Shown: positions 9,219 through 17,729 of the stretch, piece after piece | Layout of the letters: the number at the start of each line of letters is the position of its first letter | Numbering within the stretch: position 1 is the first letter of the stretch | Origin: Bacteroidia bacterium | Lineage (GTDB): Bacteria > Bacteroidota > Bacteroidia > NS11-12g > UBA9320 | Direction of reading: 5' to 3' | DNA: 64,000 nucleotides | Assembly: GCA_018402155.1 (NCBI GenBank) | Contig: JAGYJG010000001.1 | Coordinates: forward strand, 1,252,198-1,316,197 | The notes under the pieces: model-generated | Databases searched by the model: none | What the model was told of the DNA's origin: nothing | What the model saw: the letters and a program-made list of their open reading frames with translations, nothing else | Translations under genes and position numbers: made by a program

Positions 9219-9731
9219 ATGAAGACATATGTTCCAAAATTTTCATCCATATTCATAGCTCCAACTGCCACAGTGATAGGAAATGTTTTCCTTGGAGAGA
9301 GCGTCAGTATTTGGTTTGGCGCTGTGCTACGTGGAGACAATGATAAAATTACAATTGGGGCACGTACCAATGTTCAAGATAATGCAGTGATACACTGCGA
9401 CCCACATGAACCAACTAATATTGGCCAAGATTGTATTATAGGCCACGGAGCAATTGTACACGGCGCTACCTTACTCAATAATGTACTGGTAGGCATGAAT
9501 GCTACGGTGTTAAACAATGCTGAAATAGGTGAATACTGCATTATAGGGGCAAACGCTTTAGTAACTTCCGGCACTGTAATCCCTCCACGATCATTAGTAT
9601 TGGGTGCTCCTGCCAAAGTGGTAAAGCAGCTAACAGACGAACAAATTTTGGCACTAAAAAATAATGCAGAAGTGTATGTAGCTAAAGCAAAGGTGTACAA
9701 AGAGTATTATGAAAAAAACAAAAAAATATAG
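9219..9731 (+). CDS. Gamma-class carbonic anhydrase-like hexapeptide protein
   Basis: The 170-residue protein is a left-handed beta-helix with hexapeptide repeats from about residue 10 to 130 and a C-terminal helix. The three zinc ligands of gamma carbonic anhydrases are in place (His59 in VIHCD, His76 and His81 in IGHGAIVHG), as is the RGDNDKITIG segment. This is the YrdA/PaaY/CcmM-like group; carbonic anhydrase activity is established for some members only, and others act in unknown roles. It forms a trimer in the cytoplasm. Monocistronic; no clear promoter match was found. Confidence 0.9.
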   Translation: MKTYVPKFSSIFIAPTATVIGNVFLGESVSIWFGAVLRGDNDKITIGARTNVQDNAVIHCDPHEPTNIGQDCIIGHGAIVHGATLLNNVLVGMNATVLNNAEIGEYCIIGANALVTSGTVIPPRSLVLGAPAKVVKQLTDEQILALKNNAEVYVAKAKVYKEYYEKNKKI

Positions 9732-9777
9732 CTAACCCATAAGGATAGCGATACTTCTACTAGAACTCTAAAGTCTA

Positions 9778-10242
9778 CTACTGTTTAGTGAACGACTTGA
9801 TGGTCAGTTGCCCTTCTTCATCCCACATTTTCCAAGTACCTACTTTCTCTCCATCAAGGTAGTACATTTCAAAACGAAGATTACCCTTTGAGTCTCTTAC
9901 CATCCACTTACCATGTTTCTTATCAGCCTTAAAAGAGGCCATACAACTAATCTGCCCAAGCTCGTTATATTGCGTCCAATTTCCACTTCGTTTACCAGCC
10001 AAGTAGCCTCCCTCCTCTCGGAGTTTTCCATCCGCATAGAAATAAAGTGATGCACCAGATAAAACTCCATTTTCGACAGATAGCTCTGCTATTCTCACAT
10101 CACCATCGTATTGGGAATATCGCCCACTAAATAGAGTTCCATTAAGATTGTAATATACACCATTTTCTATTTTGAGGCTATTCGTTTGAGCAGATGCAGT
10201 TGTAGCAAAAGCGAGCAATATTAGTGTTATAAATTTTTTCAT
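9778..10242 (-). CDS. MORN-repeat (YwqK-like) secreted protein
   Basis: A signal peptide (residues 1-19, ending ASAQ) is followed by four to five MORN-type repeats such as GKRSGNWTQYNELG, DKKHGKWMVRDSKG and GEKVGTWKMWDEEG. Databases call this group toxin-antitoxin system YwqK family antitoxin, but no toxin gene is adjacent and in Bacteroidota these exported repeat proteins have no established function. It is likely periplasmic or outer membrane-associated. A matching -7 element lies 27 nt upstream of the start. Confidence 0.82.
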   Translation of the reverse strand: MKKFITLILLAFATTASAQTNSLKIENGVYYNLNGTLFSGRYSQYDGDVRIAELSVENGVLSGASLYFYADGKLREEGGYLAGKRSGNWTQYNELGQISCMASFKADKKHGKWMVRDSKGNLRFEMYYLDGEKVGTWKMWDEEGQLTIKSFTKQ

Positions 10243-10269
10243 ACGGATGTTTTAATAATGTTAACGTAA

Positions 10270-10277
10270 CAAAGATA
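10270..10277 (-). promoter_or_regulatory. -7 promoter element of the MORN-repeat gene
   Basis: On the minus strand this reads TATCTTTG, an exact TAnnTTTG match, 27 nt before the ATG. Confidence 0.55.
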
Positions 10278-10511
10278 ACATTAATTTAACATTAAATCGT
10301 AGTTTTTTAAAAAAAATACACAATGTCACCCCGAAATTGGAACTTTAATAATTTTAATTTATCACAAAAAATAATTCTAAGTAACTAGTCTGTTTACCTG
10401 GTAATTAGATATTTATATAGAACAAGATGCTATAGAATTCCAGCTTAAGAAGCAATAAATAATTAATACATAACAATTACGTAATATTAGGCTCGTTTTA
10501 TTGTGGTTCAA

Positions 10512-12653
10512 ATGATATCGAACTTGCAACGCTACCAGCTCAAAAAAACAATTCTTGTCGCTTTAAGTCTATTATTTTTTTTTACATCAACGAAAGCAGA
10601 AGACATCATACGAGATAGTAGCCCTATTACCTCAAGTATTTTTCACAATCTATACGCTGAACCCGTCATAAAAGGAGTTAAGCTTTTTTGGTCAGTAGAT
10701 TATGACGCCGTAGACACGCTTAATAATCTTGTAATTCGGTACCGAAAAGCAGTAGATAAAAATTCATCTTGGAATTATTCTCCAATACTTAATGCCAAGA
10801 CTGACAGCTATGTACTAAAAAATCTCGTTGGAGGAGAAAATTATGTCTGGCAGCTAGGAACTTGTGCTGCTCGGCACAATTTAGCACAGTTGCTTGATAA
10901 AGGTATGAACAAAGAAAGTGAGCTAATTTGGTCTGAAAAGAAAGCTTATGAGACCAAGCGTGCTTGGGGTCTATTCAAGATACTGCTGCTCATTGGTTCA
11001 TTGGGGCTTTTTATATTTGGAATGAAACTAATGAGCGAAGGTCTGCAACAAACTGCGGGAAGCGGACTGCGAAAGATTTTAAGTAGTATGACGTCTAATC
11101 GTTTTTTGGGTGTTTTCAGTGGCTTTTTGATTACGGCTGTAGTACAGTCTTCATCTGCCACCTCAGTTATGACAGTTAGCTTTGTAAATGCTGGACTCCT
11201 TACTCTATTAGAATCTGCAGGTGTAATGATGGGAGCAAATATTGGCACTACAATCACTGGCTGGTTGGTTTCATTATTTGGTTTCAAAATAGATTTATCC
11301 ACTTACGCTCTTATTTTCATTGCTTTTGGAGCGCCTCTACTATTTATATCTCGGCAAAATATAAAAGGATGGGCAAATGCAATTATCGGGTTTTCGATAC
11401 TCTTTATGGGACTTGGTTTTCTCAAAGATTCTGTACCGGATCTAACGGAAGATTCTCCACTAGTGAAATTTTTCACTGCATTTTCAGATAAACCATTTCT
11501 AGGTCGTTTAGCGTTTGTGTTATTGGGTACATTGGTGACCGTCATCGTACAATCATCTAGTGCAGCAATGGCCTTAACATTAACACTGGTGCTTAAAGGA
11601 ATTATTCCATTTGAGGTAGGTGCAGCAATGATTTTAGGTGAAAATATAGGTACGACAATAACCGCAGCCTTAGCAGCAATGGTGGGCAATGTTTATGCAA
11701 AACGCTCTGCACGAATTCATACGATGTTTAATGTAGTGGGTGTCATCTGGATGATATTTATGATGCCACTGTTCTTAGAGGGTATCACCGTATTTATGGA
11801 ATGGTCTTGGGGTATTAATCCTGCTGACGGAAAAGAGGGTGCAACCTTGGGTTTGGCTGCCTTTCACACGGCTTTTAATCTTACCAATGTCTTGATTCTA
11901 ATTTGGTTTGTACCTCAATTTGTAACGCTTTCTGAGCGACTAGTAAAATCAAAAGGTGAAGACGATGAAATATTTAAATTAGACTACATTGCCGGTGGTA
12001 TAACCTCTACACCTGAACTATCGCTGTTAGAAGCTAAAAAAGAGGTTGCTAAATTTGGAGAGATTACTCTGAAAATGCACCATAAAACCAAAAGTCTAAT
12101 CAACGAAACAGATAAGAAAAAGCGAGTAAAACTGATTGCTGCAATCGGCAAATATGAGGAGATAACTGACAGATTAGAAGCAGAAATATCTACGTATTTG
12201 GGAAATGTATCCGTAAAAACTCTCTCTGAAGAATCATCGTCTGAATTGAGATCTATGCTTAGTATAACTAATGATTTGGAACGTATTGGTGATATTTACT
12301 ATGAAATAGCCATTGCCATAGAAACAAAAAGTAATCATAAGTTATGGTTTGACCAAAAGCAGCGAAATAGTCTAAACGGTTTATTGGACGAAGTAGAAAC
12401 TGCATTTAATCAAATGGCAAAAAATTTACTCGGTAGCTATTCTAAAATAGATATGGATGAAGCGCGCACAATGGATGAATCTATAAAAGAACTTAAAAGT
12501 AGGATTCGTAAAAAACATCTTAAGAGTATGGAGAAAAAAGAATACAATGCTCAAAGTGGACTCCTTTACAGTAACATTTTTTCTGGGATCGAACGTGTAG
12601 GTGACCACATCATCAATGTTTCAGAAGCCGCTAGTGGTATTAATCTTAATTAA
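10512..12653 (+). CDS. Na/Pi cotransporter family protein with extracytoplasmic and PhoU domains
   Basis: This is an NptA/YjbB-type sodium-phosphate symporter. After a signal peptide (about residues 10-30) there is a roughly 110-residue extracytoplasmic region resembling a fibronectin type III fold (KLFWSV…LVIRYRK…YVLKNLVGGENYVWQLGT). The transport part follows with two inverted repeats, each carrying the signature QSSSA (VVQSSSATSVM and IVQSSSAAMAL), and a C-terminal helical PhoU domain (about 530-710). NptA proteins usually start directly with the membrane part, so the N-terminal domain is an addition. The ATG at 10512 is preferred over the GTG three codons earlier. Not linked to pst or pho genes here. 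Confidence 0.9.
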   Translation: MISNLQRYQLKKTILVALSLLFFFTSTKAEDIIRDSSPITSSIFHNLYAEPVIKGVKLFWSVDYDAVDTLNNLVIRYRKAVDKNSSWNYSPILNAKTDSYVLKNLVGGENYVWQLGTCAARHNLAQLLDKGMNKESELIWSEKKAYETKRAWGLFKILLLIGSLGLFIFGMKLMSEGLQQTAGSGLRKILSSMTSNRFLGVFSGFLITAVVQSSSATSVMTVSFVNAGLLTLLESAGVMMGANIGTTITGWLVSLFGFKIDLSTYALIFIAFGAPLLFISRQNIKGWANAIIGFSILFMGLGFLKDSVPDLTEDSPLVKFFTAFSDKPFLGRLAFVLLGTLVTVIVQSSSAAMALTLTLVLKGIIPFEVGAAMILGENIGTTITAALAAMVGNVYAKRSARIHTMFNVVGVIWMIFMMPLFLEGITVFMEWSWGINPADGKEGATLGLAAFHTAFNLTNVLILIWFVPQFVTLSERLVKSKGEDDEIFKLDYIAGGITSTPELSLLEAKKEVAKFGEITLKMHHKTKSLINETDKKKRVKLIAAIGKYEEITDRLEAEISTYLGNVSVKTLSEESSSELRSMLSITNDLERIGDIYYEIAIAIETKSNHKLWFDQKQRNSLNGLLDEVETAFNQMAKNLLGSYSKIDMDEARTMDESIKELKSRIRKKHLKSMEKKEYNAQSGLLYSNIFSGIERVGDHIINVSEAASGINLN

Positions 12654-12771
12654 ACCTTTGCTTTTTTTAGCCAAGGAATCTATTGAATAGTGGCGTACCA
12701 TGTATTAATTTATCTTATTCCACTATGTGAATTATATATTCTTTTCAAAAACAAATACCGGGTGACGGTGT

Positions 12772-12779
12772 TAACTTTG
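12772..12779 (+). promoter_or_regulatory. -7 promoter element of the peroxiredoxin gene
   Basis: TAACTTTG, an exact consensus match, 31 nt before the ATG, followed by an A-rich leader typical of highly expressed Bacteroidota genes. Confidence 0.65.
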
Positions 12780-12810
12780 CAACACACTAAAAAAAAACAA
12801 AAACAACATT

Positions 12811-13443
12811 ATGTCAGTATTAGTAGGAAAAAAAGCTCCAACTTTCACAGCAGGAGCAGTAATTAACGGAGAAGAAATCGTAGAAAATTTTTCATTGCAA
12901 GAGTATGCAAAGGACAGCTACGCTATATTTTTCTTTTATCCAAAGGATTTCACCTTTGTGTGTCCCACAGAGCTCCACGCTTTCCAAGCAAGATTAGCTG
13001 AGTTTGAAGCCAAAGGATGTAAAATAGTAGCCTGCTCAACAGATACAGAAGAAAGCCACTGGGGATGGCTTCAAATGACCAAAGATAATGGAGGTATAGC
13101 AGGTGTTACCTATCCAATAGTAGCAGATACCGCCAAAACAATTAGTACAAACTACGGTGTATTGGGTGGCGATTATGACTATAATGAGAATAATGAACTC
13201 ATAGCCACTGGCCCAATGATTGCCTACAGAGGATTGTTTCTGATAGACAAAAATGGTGTAGTTCGTCATCAGTTGGTAAATGACTTCCCTTTGGGTAGAA
13301 ACGTAGACGAAGCTATGCGAATGTTAGACTCACTTATTCATCTAGAAACGCATGGAGAAGTTTGCCCTGCGAACTGGAGTGAGGGTAAAGACGCAATGAA
13401 TGCTACGTTTGACGGAGTAGCTGATTATTTATCTAAGAATTAA
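12811..13443 (+). CDS. Peroxiredoxin, typical 2-Cys (AhpC/Prx1 type)
   Basis: This cytoplasmic thiol peroxidase reduces H2O2 and organic peroxides. The peroxidatic Cys51 is in FTFVCPTE, and the resolving Cys is in GEVCPANW near residue 180, which defines the typical 2-Cys type; the C-terminal tail after it is about 30 residues. It has 210 residues, normal for the Prx1/AhpC group. The convergent thioredoxin gene just downstream is a plausible reductant, since no AhpF gene is present. Strong promoter, A-rich leader and a clear terminator suggest high monocistronic expression. Confidence 0.95.
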   Translation: MSVLVGKKAPTFTAGAVINGEEIVENFSLQEYAKDSYAIFFFYPKDFTFVCPTELHAFQARLAEFEAKGCKIVACSTDTEESHWGWLQMTKDNGGIAGVTYPIVADTAKTISTNYGVLGGDYDYNENNELIATGPMIAYRGLFLIDKNGVVRHQLVNDFPLGRNVDEAMRMLDSLIHLETHGEVCPANWSEGKDAMNATFDGVADYLSKN

Positions 13444-13464
13444 ATACCAAGATTTATAAATTTT

Positions 13465-13502
13465 AAAAAGTCGCTCTCCGAAATTTGGTGAGCGACTTTT
13501 TT
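13465..13502 (+). terminator. Rho-independent terminator after the peroxiredoxin gene
   Basis: Arms AAAAAGTCGCTC (13465-13476) and GAGCGACTTTTT (from 13490) form a 12-bp stem with a 13-nt loop and a T tail. The A-rich left arm means it could also stop transcription of the converging DUF6952 gene. Confidence 0.9.
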
Positions 13503-13587
13503 CTGCCTTAAGGACAAACCCTAATTTACCGAAAAAGAACACCTATGAATTAAAGACAAAGAAGATCAAACAATTTGATCAAAATTA

Positions 13588-13830
13588 TTAGCTAATACTG
13601 TTTCTTACCTTTAGCGTGTACTCCCTAAGTGCCGTCTTAAGGTCAGATTTATAATCAGCCATATACTCTTTTATAAATAATGCAGCTATGACGTGAGTGA
13701 GCTGTTCACCTTCATCATCACCTATTATTTCTATAGCAGGAGTCTCTTCATTATACAAAGCCTCTTCTGCTGCGCGCAATTCTGATGCGCTATGTGCCTC
13801 AGCAAGTTTTTTAATTACCGGTATTTTCAT
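13588..13830 (-). CDS. Small conserved protein, DUF6952-like
   Basis: An 80-residue acidic cytoplasmic protein without a signal peptide or Cys residues (MKIPVIKKLAEAHSASEL…). I recall such proteins (DUF6952) next to thioredoxin and peroxiredoxin genes in Flavobacteriia, which is the arrangement here: it lies 72 bp behind the thioredoxin gene on the same strand. Function is unknown; a link to peroxide stress is an inference from context. Confidence 0.75.
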   Translation of the reverse strand: MKIPVIKKLAEAHSASELRAAEEALYNEETPAIEIIGDDEGEQLTHVIAALFIKEYMADYKSDLKTALREYTLKVRNSIS

Positions 13831-13902
13831 TCCTAAAATTTAAATCTTATTTAATAAAAAGGTTAAATCCCTCTAAAAGTTTATAAATATTGATTAGACT
13901 GA

Positions 13903-14217
13903 TTATAATCGTTCTATCATCTCCACTACCTTGCTTTCTAGGCTAGTGGCAGCTCCTTCTAAGAGTTTTCCTTCTTTGAATACAGCAAAGAATGGCAGAC
14001 TATTTACTTCTGCCAATTTCCTAGCTTCCGGATTTTCCTCCGCATTGACATCCAAAAAGACTACATCTGAGAATCGTTCATCACTAGATATTCGCTTATA
14101 TTTGGGTGAAAAAAGCTTACAGCTACCACACCAGTTGGCAAAATATTTTACTACTACTTTATCATTTGAAGATAACGCCTCGTTAAAATCACTATCTGTT
14201 ACAAGTTGTATTGACAT
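13903..14217 (-). CDS. Thioredoxin family protein
   Basis: A 104-residue thioredoxin fold with the redox motif WCGSCK (about residues 29-34), the cis-proline region NSLPFFAVFKEGK and the expected DVNAEENPEARKLAEV segment. Serine replaces the usual proline of WCGPC, which in other thioredoxins raises or lowers the redox potential depending on context. It is cytoplasmic and probably co-transcribed with the DUF6952 gene. The promoter sits 4 nt before the ATG. Given the convergent peroxiredoxin, a role as its reductant is likely but inferred. Confidence 0.92.
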   Translation of the reverse strand: MSIQLVTDSDFNEALSSNDKVVVKYFANWCGSCKLFSPKYKRISSDERFSDVVFLDVNAEENPEARKLAEVNSLPFFAVFKEGKLLEGAATSLESKVVEMIERL

Positions 14218-14221
14218 AGCA

Positions 14222-14229
14222 CAAAGGTA
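14222..14229 (-). promoter_or_regulatory. -7 promoter element of the thioredoxin operon
   Basis: Minus-strand TACCTTTG ends 4 nt before the ATG, implying a leaderless transcript. Confidence 0.65.
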
Positions 14230-14403
14230 GGACGGAATTAATCTGAAAAGAGAAAAATAAAATTGATTTCAGTATAAGGTAGTTTGATAGGTTCGCATTC
14301 TTTGAGTACAAACTGTCAAGTAAATGCCCCGCACTTTAATACAGCATTAGGTAGCAGTGAAGCTAAAAGTAACTTATAAAATTATTTTTTTAGGATCGCT
14401 GAT

Positions 14404-14694
14404 CTACTTTTTACGAAGCACTATTTTTATCTCACTATCAGAATTTGGAGATACTTTTATGTATCCAGACTCGTAGCCAATATATTCAACCAAAAAAACT
14501 TTGGTATCCTCTACATCGGACAACTCACTGATTCCGTCAAAATTGGTAAAAAGAGTCGTTTTATTTTTCATCTCTTGAAGTTTTACGCCTGTAAGTGGCA
14601 TGTTGTTCTCATCAAGCACTACCACTTTTATGATGGGGGTTGCCCAAGACATAAGACAAAAAAGCACGAATACTAAGGTGTATATTTTTTTCAA
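14404..14694 (-). CDS. Small secreted protein with carboxypeptidase regulatory-like domain
   Basis: This 96-residue protein has a signal peptide (about residues 1-18) and one CarboxypepD_reg-like beta-sandwich repeat (VVLDENNMPLTGVKL…TNFDGISELSDVEDTKVFLVEYIGYE). That is the same module found at the N terminus of SusC/TonB-linked receptors, but here it stands alone. The start is TTG at 14694; a near-consensus TACCATTG lies 5 nt upstream. Function unknown; it is probably periplasmic or on the cell surface. Confidence 0.7.
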   Translation of the reverse strand: MKKIYTLVFVLFCLMSWATPIIKVVVLDENNMPLTGVKLQEMKNKTTLFTNFDGISELSDVEDTKVFLVEYIGYESGYIKVSPNSDSEIKIVLRKK

Positions 14695-14766
14695 CTATGC
14701 AATGGTATTTTATCAATGTTAAGTAAACGTTACCGTTACGATAATTAAATAGACATAAAGAAATAT

Positions 14767-14774
14767 TATTTTCG
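14767..14774 (+). promoter_or_regulatory. -7 promoter element of the HEAT-cyclophilin gene
   Basis: TATTTTCG ends 5 nt before the ATG at 14780, again implying a leaderless message. Confidence 0.6.
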
Positions 14775-14779
14775 CCCCA

Positions 14780-16381
14780 ATGAAATATAGTTTTTTCCTT
14801 CTCGTATTTTTAGCTGCTTGCAGTCCAAAAAATCAAGGCCCAAATAAATTTTCAGATGCCAAGTTGATAAATATATACGAGTTGCAAGACCGAAGAGATG
14901 TGGATGCCCTTCTACCGCTACTCAAAGCCAAAAAAGAAAACCATAGAATAGCTGCGGCTATGGCATTTGCGAGCATACAAGACACTATTGCCATTCCTTA
15001 TCTGAATCAGATGCTACAAATAGACCAAGACCCAATGCCTCGAAGAGCTGCTGCATATGCTTTAGGGCAGATAGGTAGTTCCAAAGCATTGAGCATTTTA
15101 ATTGCGGCTTTCGATCAAGAACTCTTTCCTGCCAACAGACCTTTTGTCATGGAGGCTATAGGCAAATGTGGAGATACTAGTACAATTAATCTATTTGAAA
15201 ATGTCGAATATCAAGAGATTTTATTGCAAAAAGGTTGGGCATATGGTGTATTCAGATTAGGGCTAAAAGGGTATAAAAGCGATATTCTTCACCATAGAAT
15301 GATGAAATTTCTTAACAATGATGACAAAGAATTAGCAATTCTTGCTAGTCATTATATATATAGAAATTTGAGAGAAAAGGGTGACAGAACATGGATAGAT
15401 TCTCTAATTCGTATTGCGAAATACGATGAAATAAAGGAAAGATTTGCGACATTAAGAGAAGATAAACTTATAAGTGGTTTGCTTAAATGGGAGCACTTAT
15501 ACTCGCTATCGGACTATAAAAAAATAGAACTCATAAACAAAAAGGAATCTTGGGATAAAGATGAAATAACTGAATTAGAGCAACTGTTTGCTGATGTAAA
15601 AGCATCAGCCGTCTTGAGAGGTACTGCTTTTACTTCTTTACTTGCAAACACTCCTTCCTCGACTCACCAAGCACATTTGGAGGCGGCGCTCACATCAGAA
15701 GATATGGCACTGCAAAGTATGGCCGCCAAATATTTGCAAAAAACTAGTAAAACTTCTCACGATTGGTTGCCTATCTTGAATCAAATAAAATCGCAATTAC
15801 AACTACCCCGGCAGGCAGAAACTTACATAGATGTATGTAAGGCTCTGGCTCATCTGGGCGGAGAACCCTTTGATGGCTACCAACCAAATTATAACAATCC
15901 CATTGATTGGGATTTTGTAAAGACGATTTCCAAAAACCAACAAGTGCTTATTAAAACCAATAAAGGTGATATTAGAATCCAGCTTTTGGTTGAGGATTCT
16001 CCCGGGAGTGTGAGTAATTTTTTAAAATTAGTAGATTCAGGATTTTATAGTAACAAATTCTTTCATCGCGTAGTTCCGCAATTTGTAGTACAAGTTGGCT
16101 GCCCACGAGGAGATGGCTGGGGAAGTTTGGACTGGACCCAACGTAGTGAATTTAGTAATTACCAGTCTTACGAAGCGGGTACTGTAGGGATAGCTTCAGC
16201 TGGTAAAGACACCGAAGGCGTGCAGTTTTTTATCACCCACTGCCCTACTCCTCATCTGGACGGCCGCTACACCATTTTTGCGAGAGTGATCCAGGGAATG
16301 GATGTAGTGAACGCTATCAATGTAGGGGATCGAATAATTGAGATAAAAAGAGTCCATAAGGACGTGAACGGGGCACTTTAA
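14780..16381 (+). CDS. HEAT-repeat peptidyl-prolyl isomerase lipoprotein (cyclophilin)
   Basis: A lipoprotein signal (FFLLVFLAAC, lipid-anchored Cys about residue 14) is followed by HEAT/armadillo-like helical repeats (about 30-370, clearest in HRIAAAMAFASIQDTIAIPYL and RRAAAYALGQIG) and a C-terminal cyclophilin domain (about 390-530). The cyclophilin part has FFHRVVPQFVVQ, QFFITHCPTPHLDGRYTIFARV and the active-site Arg in FHR. It should catalyse proline cis-trans isomerisation of envelope proteins, with the helical part possibly binding clients. This domain pairing is known in Bacteroidota. It is a single-gene unit ahead of an ABC system. Confidence 0.9.
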   Translation: MKYSFFLLVFLAACSPKNQGPNKFSDAKLINIYELQDRRDVDALLPLLKAKKENHRIAAAMAFASIQDTIAIPYLNQMLQIDQDPMPRRAAAYALGQIGSSKALSILIAAFDQELFPANRPFVMEAIGKCGDTSTINLFENVEYQEILLQKGWAYGVFRLGLKGYKSDILHHRMMKFLNNDDKELAILASHYIYRNLREKGDRTWIDSLIRIAKYDEIKERFATLREDKLISGLLKWEHLYSLSDYKKIELINKKESWDKDEITELEQLFADVKASAVLRGTAFTSLLANTPSSTHQAHLEAALTSEDMALQSMAAKYLQKTSKTSHDWLPILNQIKSQLQLPRQAETYIDVCKALAHLGGEPFDGYQPNYNNPIDWDFVKTISKNQQVLIKTNKGDIRIQLLVEDSPGSVSNFLKLVDSGFYSNKFFHRVVPQFVVQVGCPRGDGWGSLDWTQRSEFSNYQSYEAGTVGIASAGKDTEGVQFFITHCPTPHLDGRYTIFARVIQGMDVVNAINVGDRIIEIKRVHKDVNGAL

Positions 16382-16498
16382 TTATTGGAATTACCTTCAT
16401 AATTTCCAAAAGTGTTTTTTTTTGCTTATCCAAATTTTTTAGGATCATCTAACCCATTTAGAGTCTGTTATCTGATTTACATTAGAACTCTATGTCCC

Positions 16499-16506
16499 TA
16501 CCTTTG
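16499..16506 (+). promoter_or_regulatory. -7 promoter element of the ABC transporter operon
   Basis: TACCTTTG, an exact consensus match, 14 nt before the ATG of the first permease. Confidence 0.6.
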
Positions 16507-16520
16507 TTCTTCTTCTAGTA

Positions 16521-17729
16521 ATGTTACTCAAACTCGCTTGGCGAAACATTTTTAGAAATAAGAGAAGAAGTATAATTACGACTTCATCCGTCATTTTTGC
16601 GGTGCTTTTTGCCGTATTTATGCGCAGTTTGCAACAAGGCGCCTATGGCAACATGCTCAAAAATATAGTAGGTAGCTATATGGGGTACATTCAAATACAC
16701 AGTAAAGGTTTTTGGGCTGAAAAAACGTTGGACAACAGTTTTAATGTGAGCGATATAATGCACCTCACAGAACAAGAAGGTATAACGCATGTAAGCCCGC
16801 GTGTAGAGGGATTTGCATTAGCTAGTGTTGGAGATATATCAAAACCAGTGGCCCTACTGGGACTAGATGCAAATTTAGAAAAAGAGTACATCCATTTAGA
16901 CAAAAAATTGGTCTCAGGCAAGTACTTTTCGGACGACAATCAAGGACTACTCATAGGTAAAGGGTTACAAGAGATAATGCAGCTTTCTTTGGGTGATTCT
17001 TTAGTATTTTTAGGCCAAGGATACCAAGGCTCTGTGGCTAGCGGTTCATATCCTATAATTGGCGTAGTTGATCTCAAAACCCCTGAGCTCAACAAACGAA
17101 CTGTACTTATGAATCTAGATCTAGCGCAATCATTTTATGGACTACCAAACTTGGTAACCACGGCTGTTGTAGGTATCAATCATGAAAATTGGCAAGCAGC
17201 CCAAGCAACGACCATTGGGGCAGTAGACACAACACTACTCGAGGTAATGAATTGGCAAGAGATGCTCCCCGAGCTCAAACAACTCATCTCTGTAGATAAA
17301 GCGGGTGGCACTTTTGTACTAATTATTTTGTACAGCATTATCACCTTTAGTTTATTTGGAACTGTACTTATGCTCACCGAAGAGCGAAGTTTTGAGTATG
17401 GTGTACTCATAGCTGTAGGAATGGCTAAAACCAAAGTCATACAAGTGGCAGTACTAGAGACGCTTATACTCGCTGCCGTTGGAGTCATAGCAGGATTGGT
17501 AGTCGCATTTCCTTTTGTGCTTTATTTCTACATAAACCCCATAAATCTTAGTGGTCAAATGCAAGAAGTAGTAGAACGTTTTGGTTTTGAAGCATTAATT
17601 CCGACATCACTAAATCCTAGTATCGCCCTCACCCATTCAGGTATAATATTTTGTATAGTTTTGATTGTGAATATTTATACGGTGGTTAAAATCAAACGCC
17701 TAAATCCTATAACATCTATGAGAAAATGA
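16521..17729 (+). CDS. ABC transporter permease (FtsX/LolC type), first subunit
   Basis: A 402-residue FtsX-like permease with the usual plan: helix 1 (about residues 20-40), a large periplasmic domain, then three helices (about 270-295, 315-345, 370-390). It starts with LKLAWRNIFRNKRRS, the amphipathic elbow typical of LolC/E and MacB-like proteins. Its stop overlaps the ATG of the next permease (ATGA), and the ATPase follows, so the three form one exporter. Family members extract lipoproteins or export small molecules; the substrate is not evident. Confidence 0.9.
   Translation: MLLKLAWRNIFRNKRRSIITTSSVIFAVLFAVFMRSLQQGAYGNMLKNIVGSYMGYIQIHSKGFWAEKTLDNSFNVSDIMHLTEQEGITHVSPRVEGFALASVGDISKPVALLGLDANLEKEYIHLDKKLVSGKYFSDDNQGLLIGKGLQEIMQLSLGDSLVFLGQGYQGSVASGSYPIIGVVDLKTPELNKRTVLMNLDLAQSFYGLPNLVTTAVVGINHENWQAAQATTIGAVDTTLLEVMNWQEMLPELKQLISVDKAGGTFVLIILYSIITFSLFGTVLMLTEERSFEYGVLIAVGMAKTKVIQVAVLETLILAAVGVIAGLVVAFPFVLYFYINPINLSGQMQEVVERFGFEALIPTSLNPSIALTHSGIIFCIVLIVNIYTVVKIKRLNPITSMRK

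Noticed and set aside
9778-10242. Toxin-antitoxin system suggested by the YwqK family name
   Set aside because: The protein has a signal peptide and MORN repeats, and no toxin gene is adjacent.
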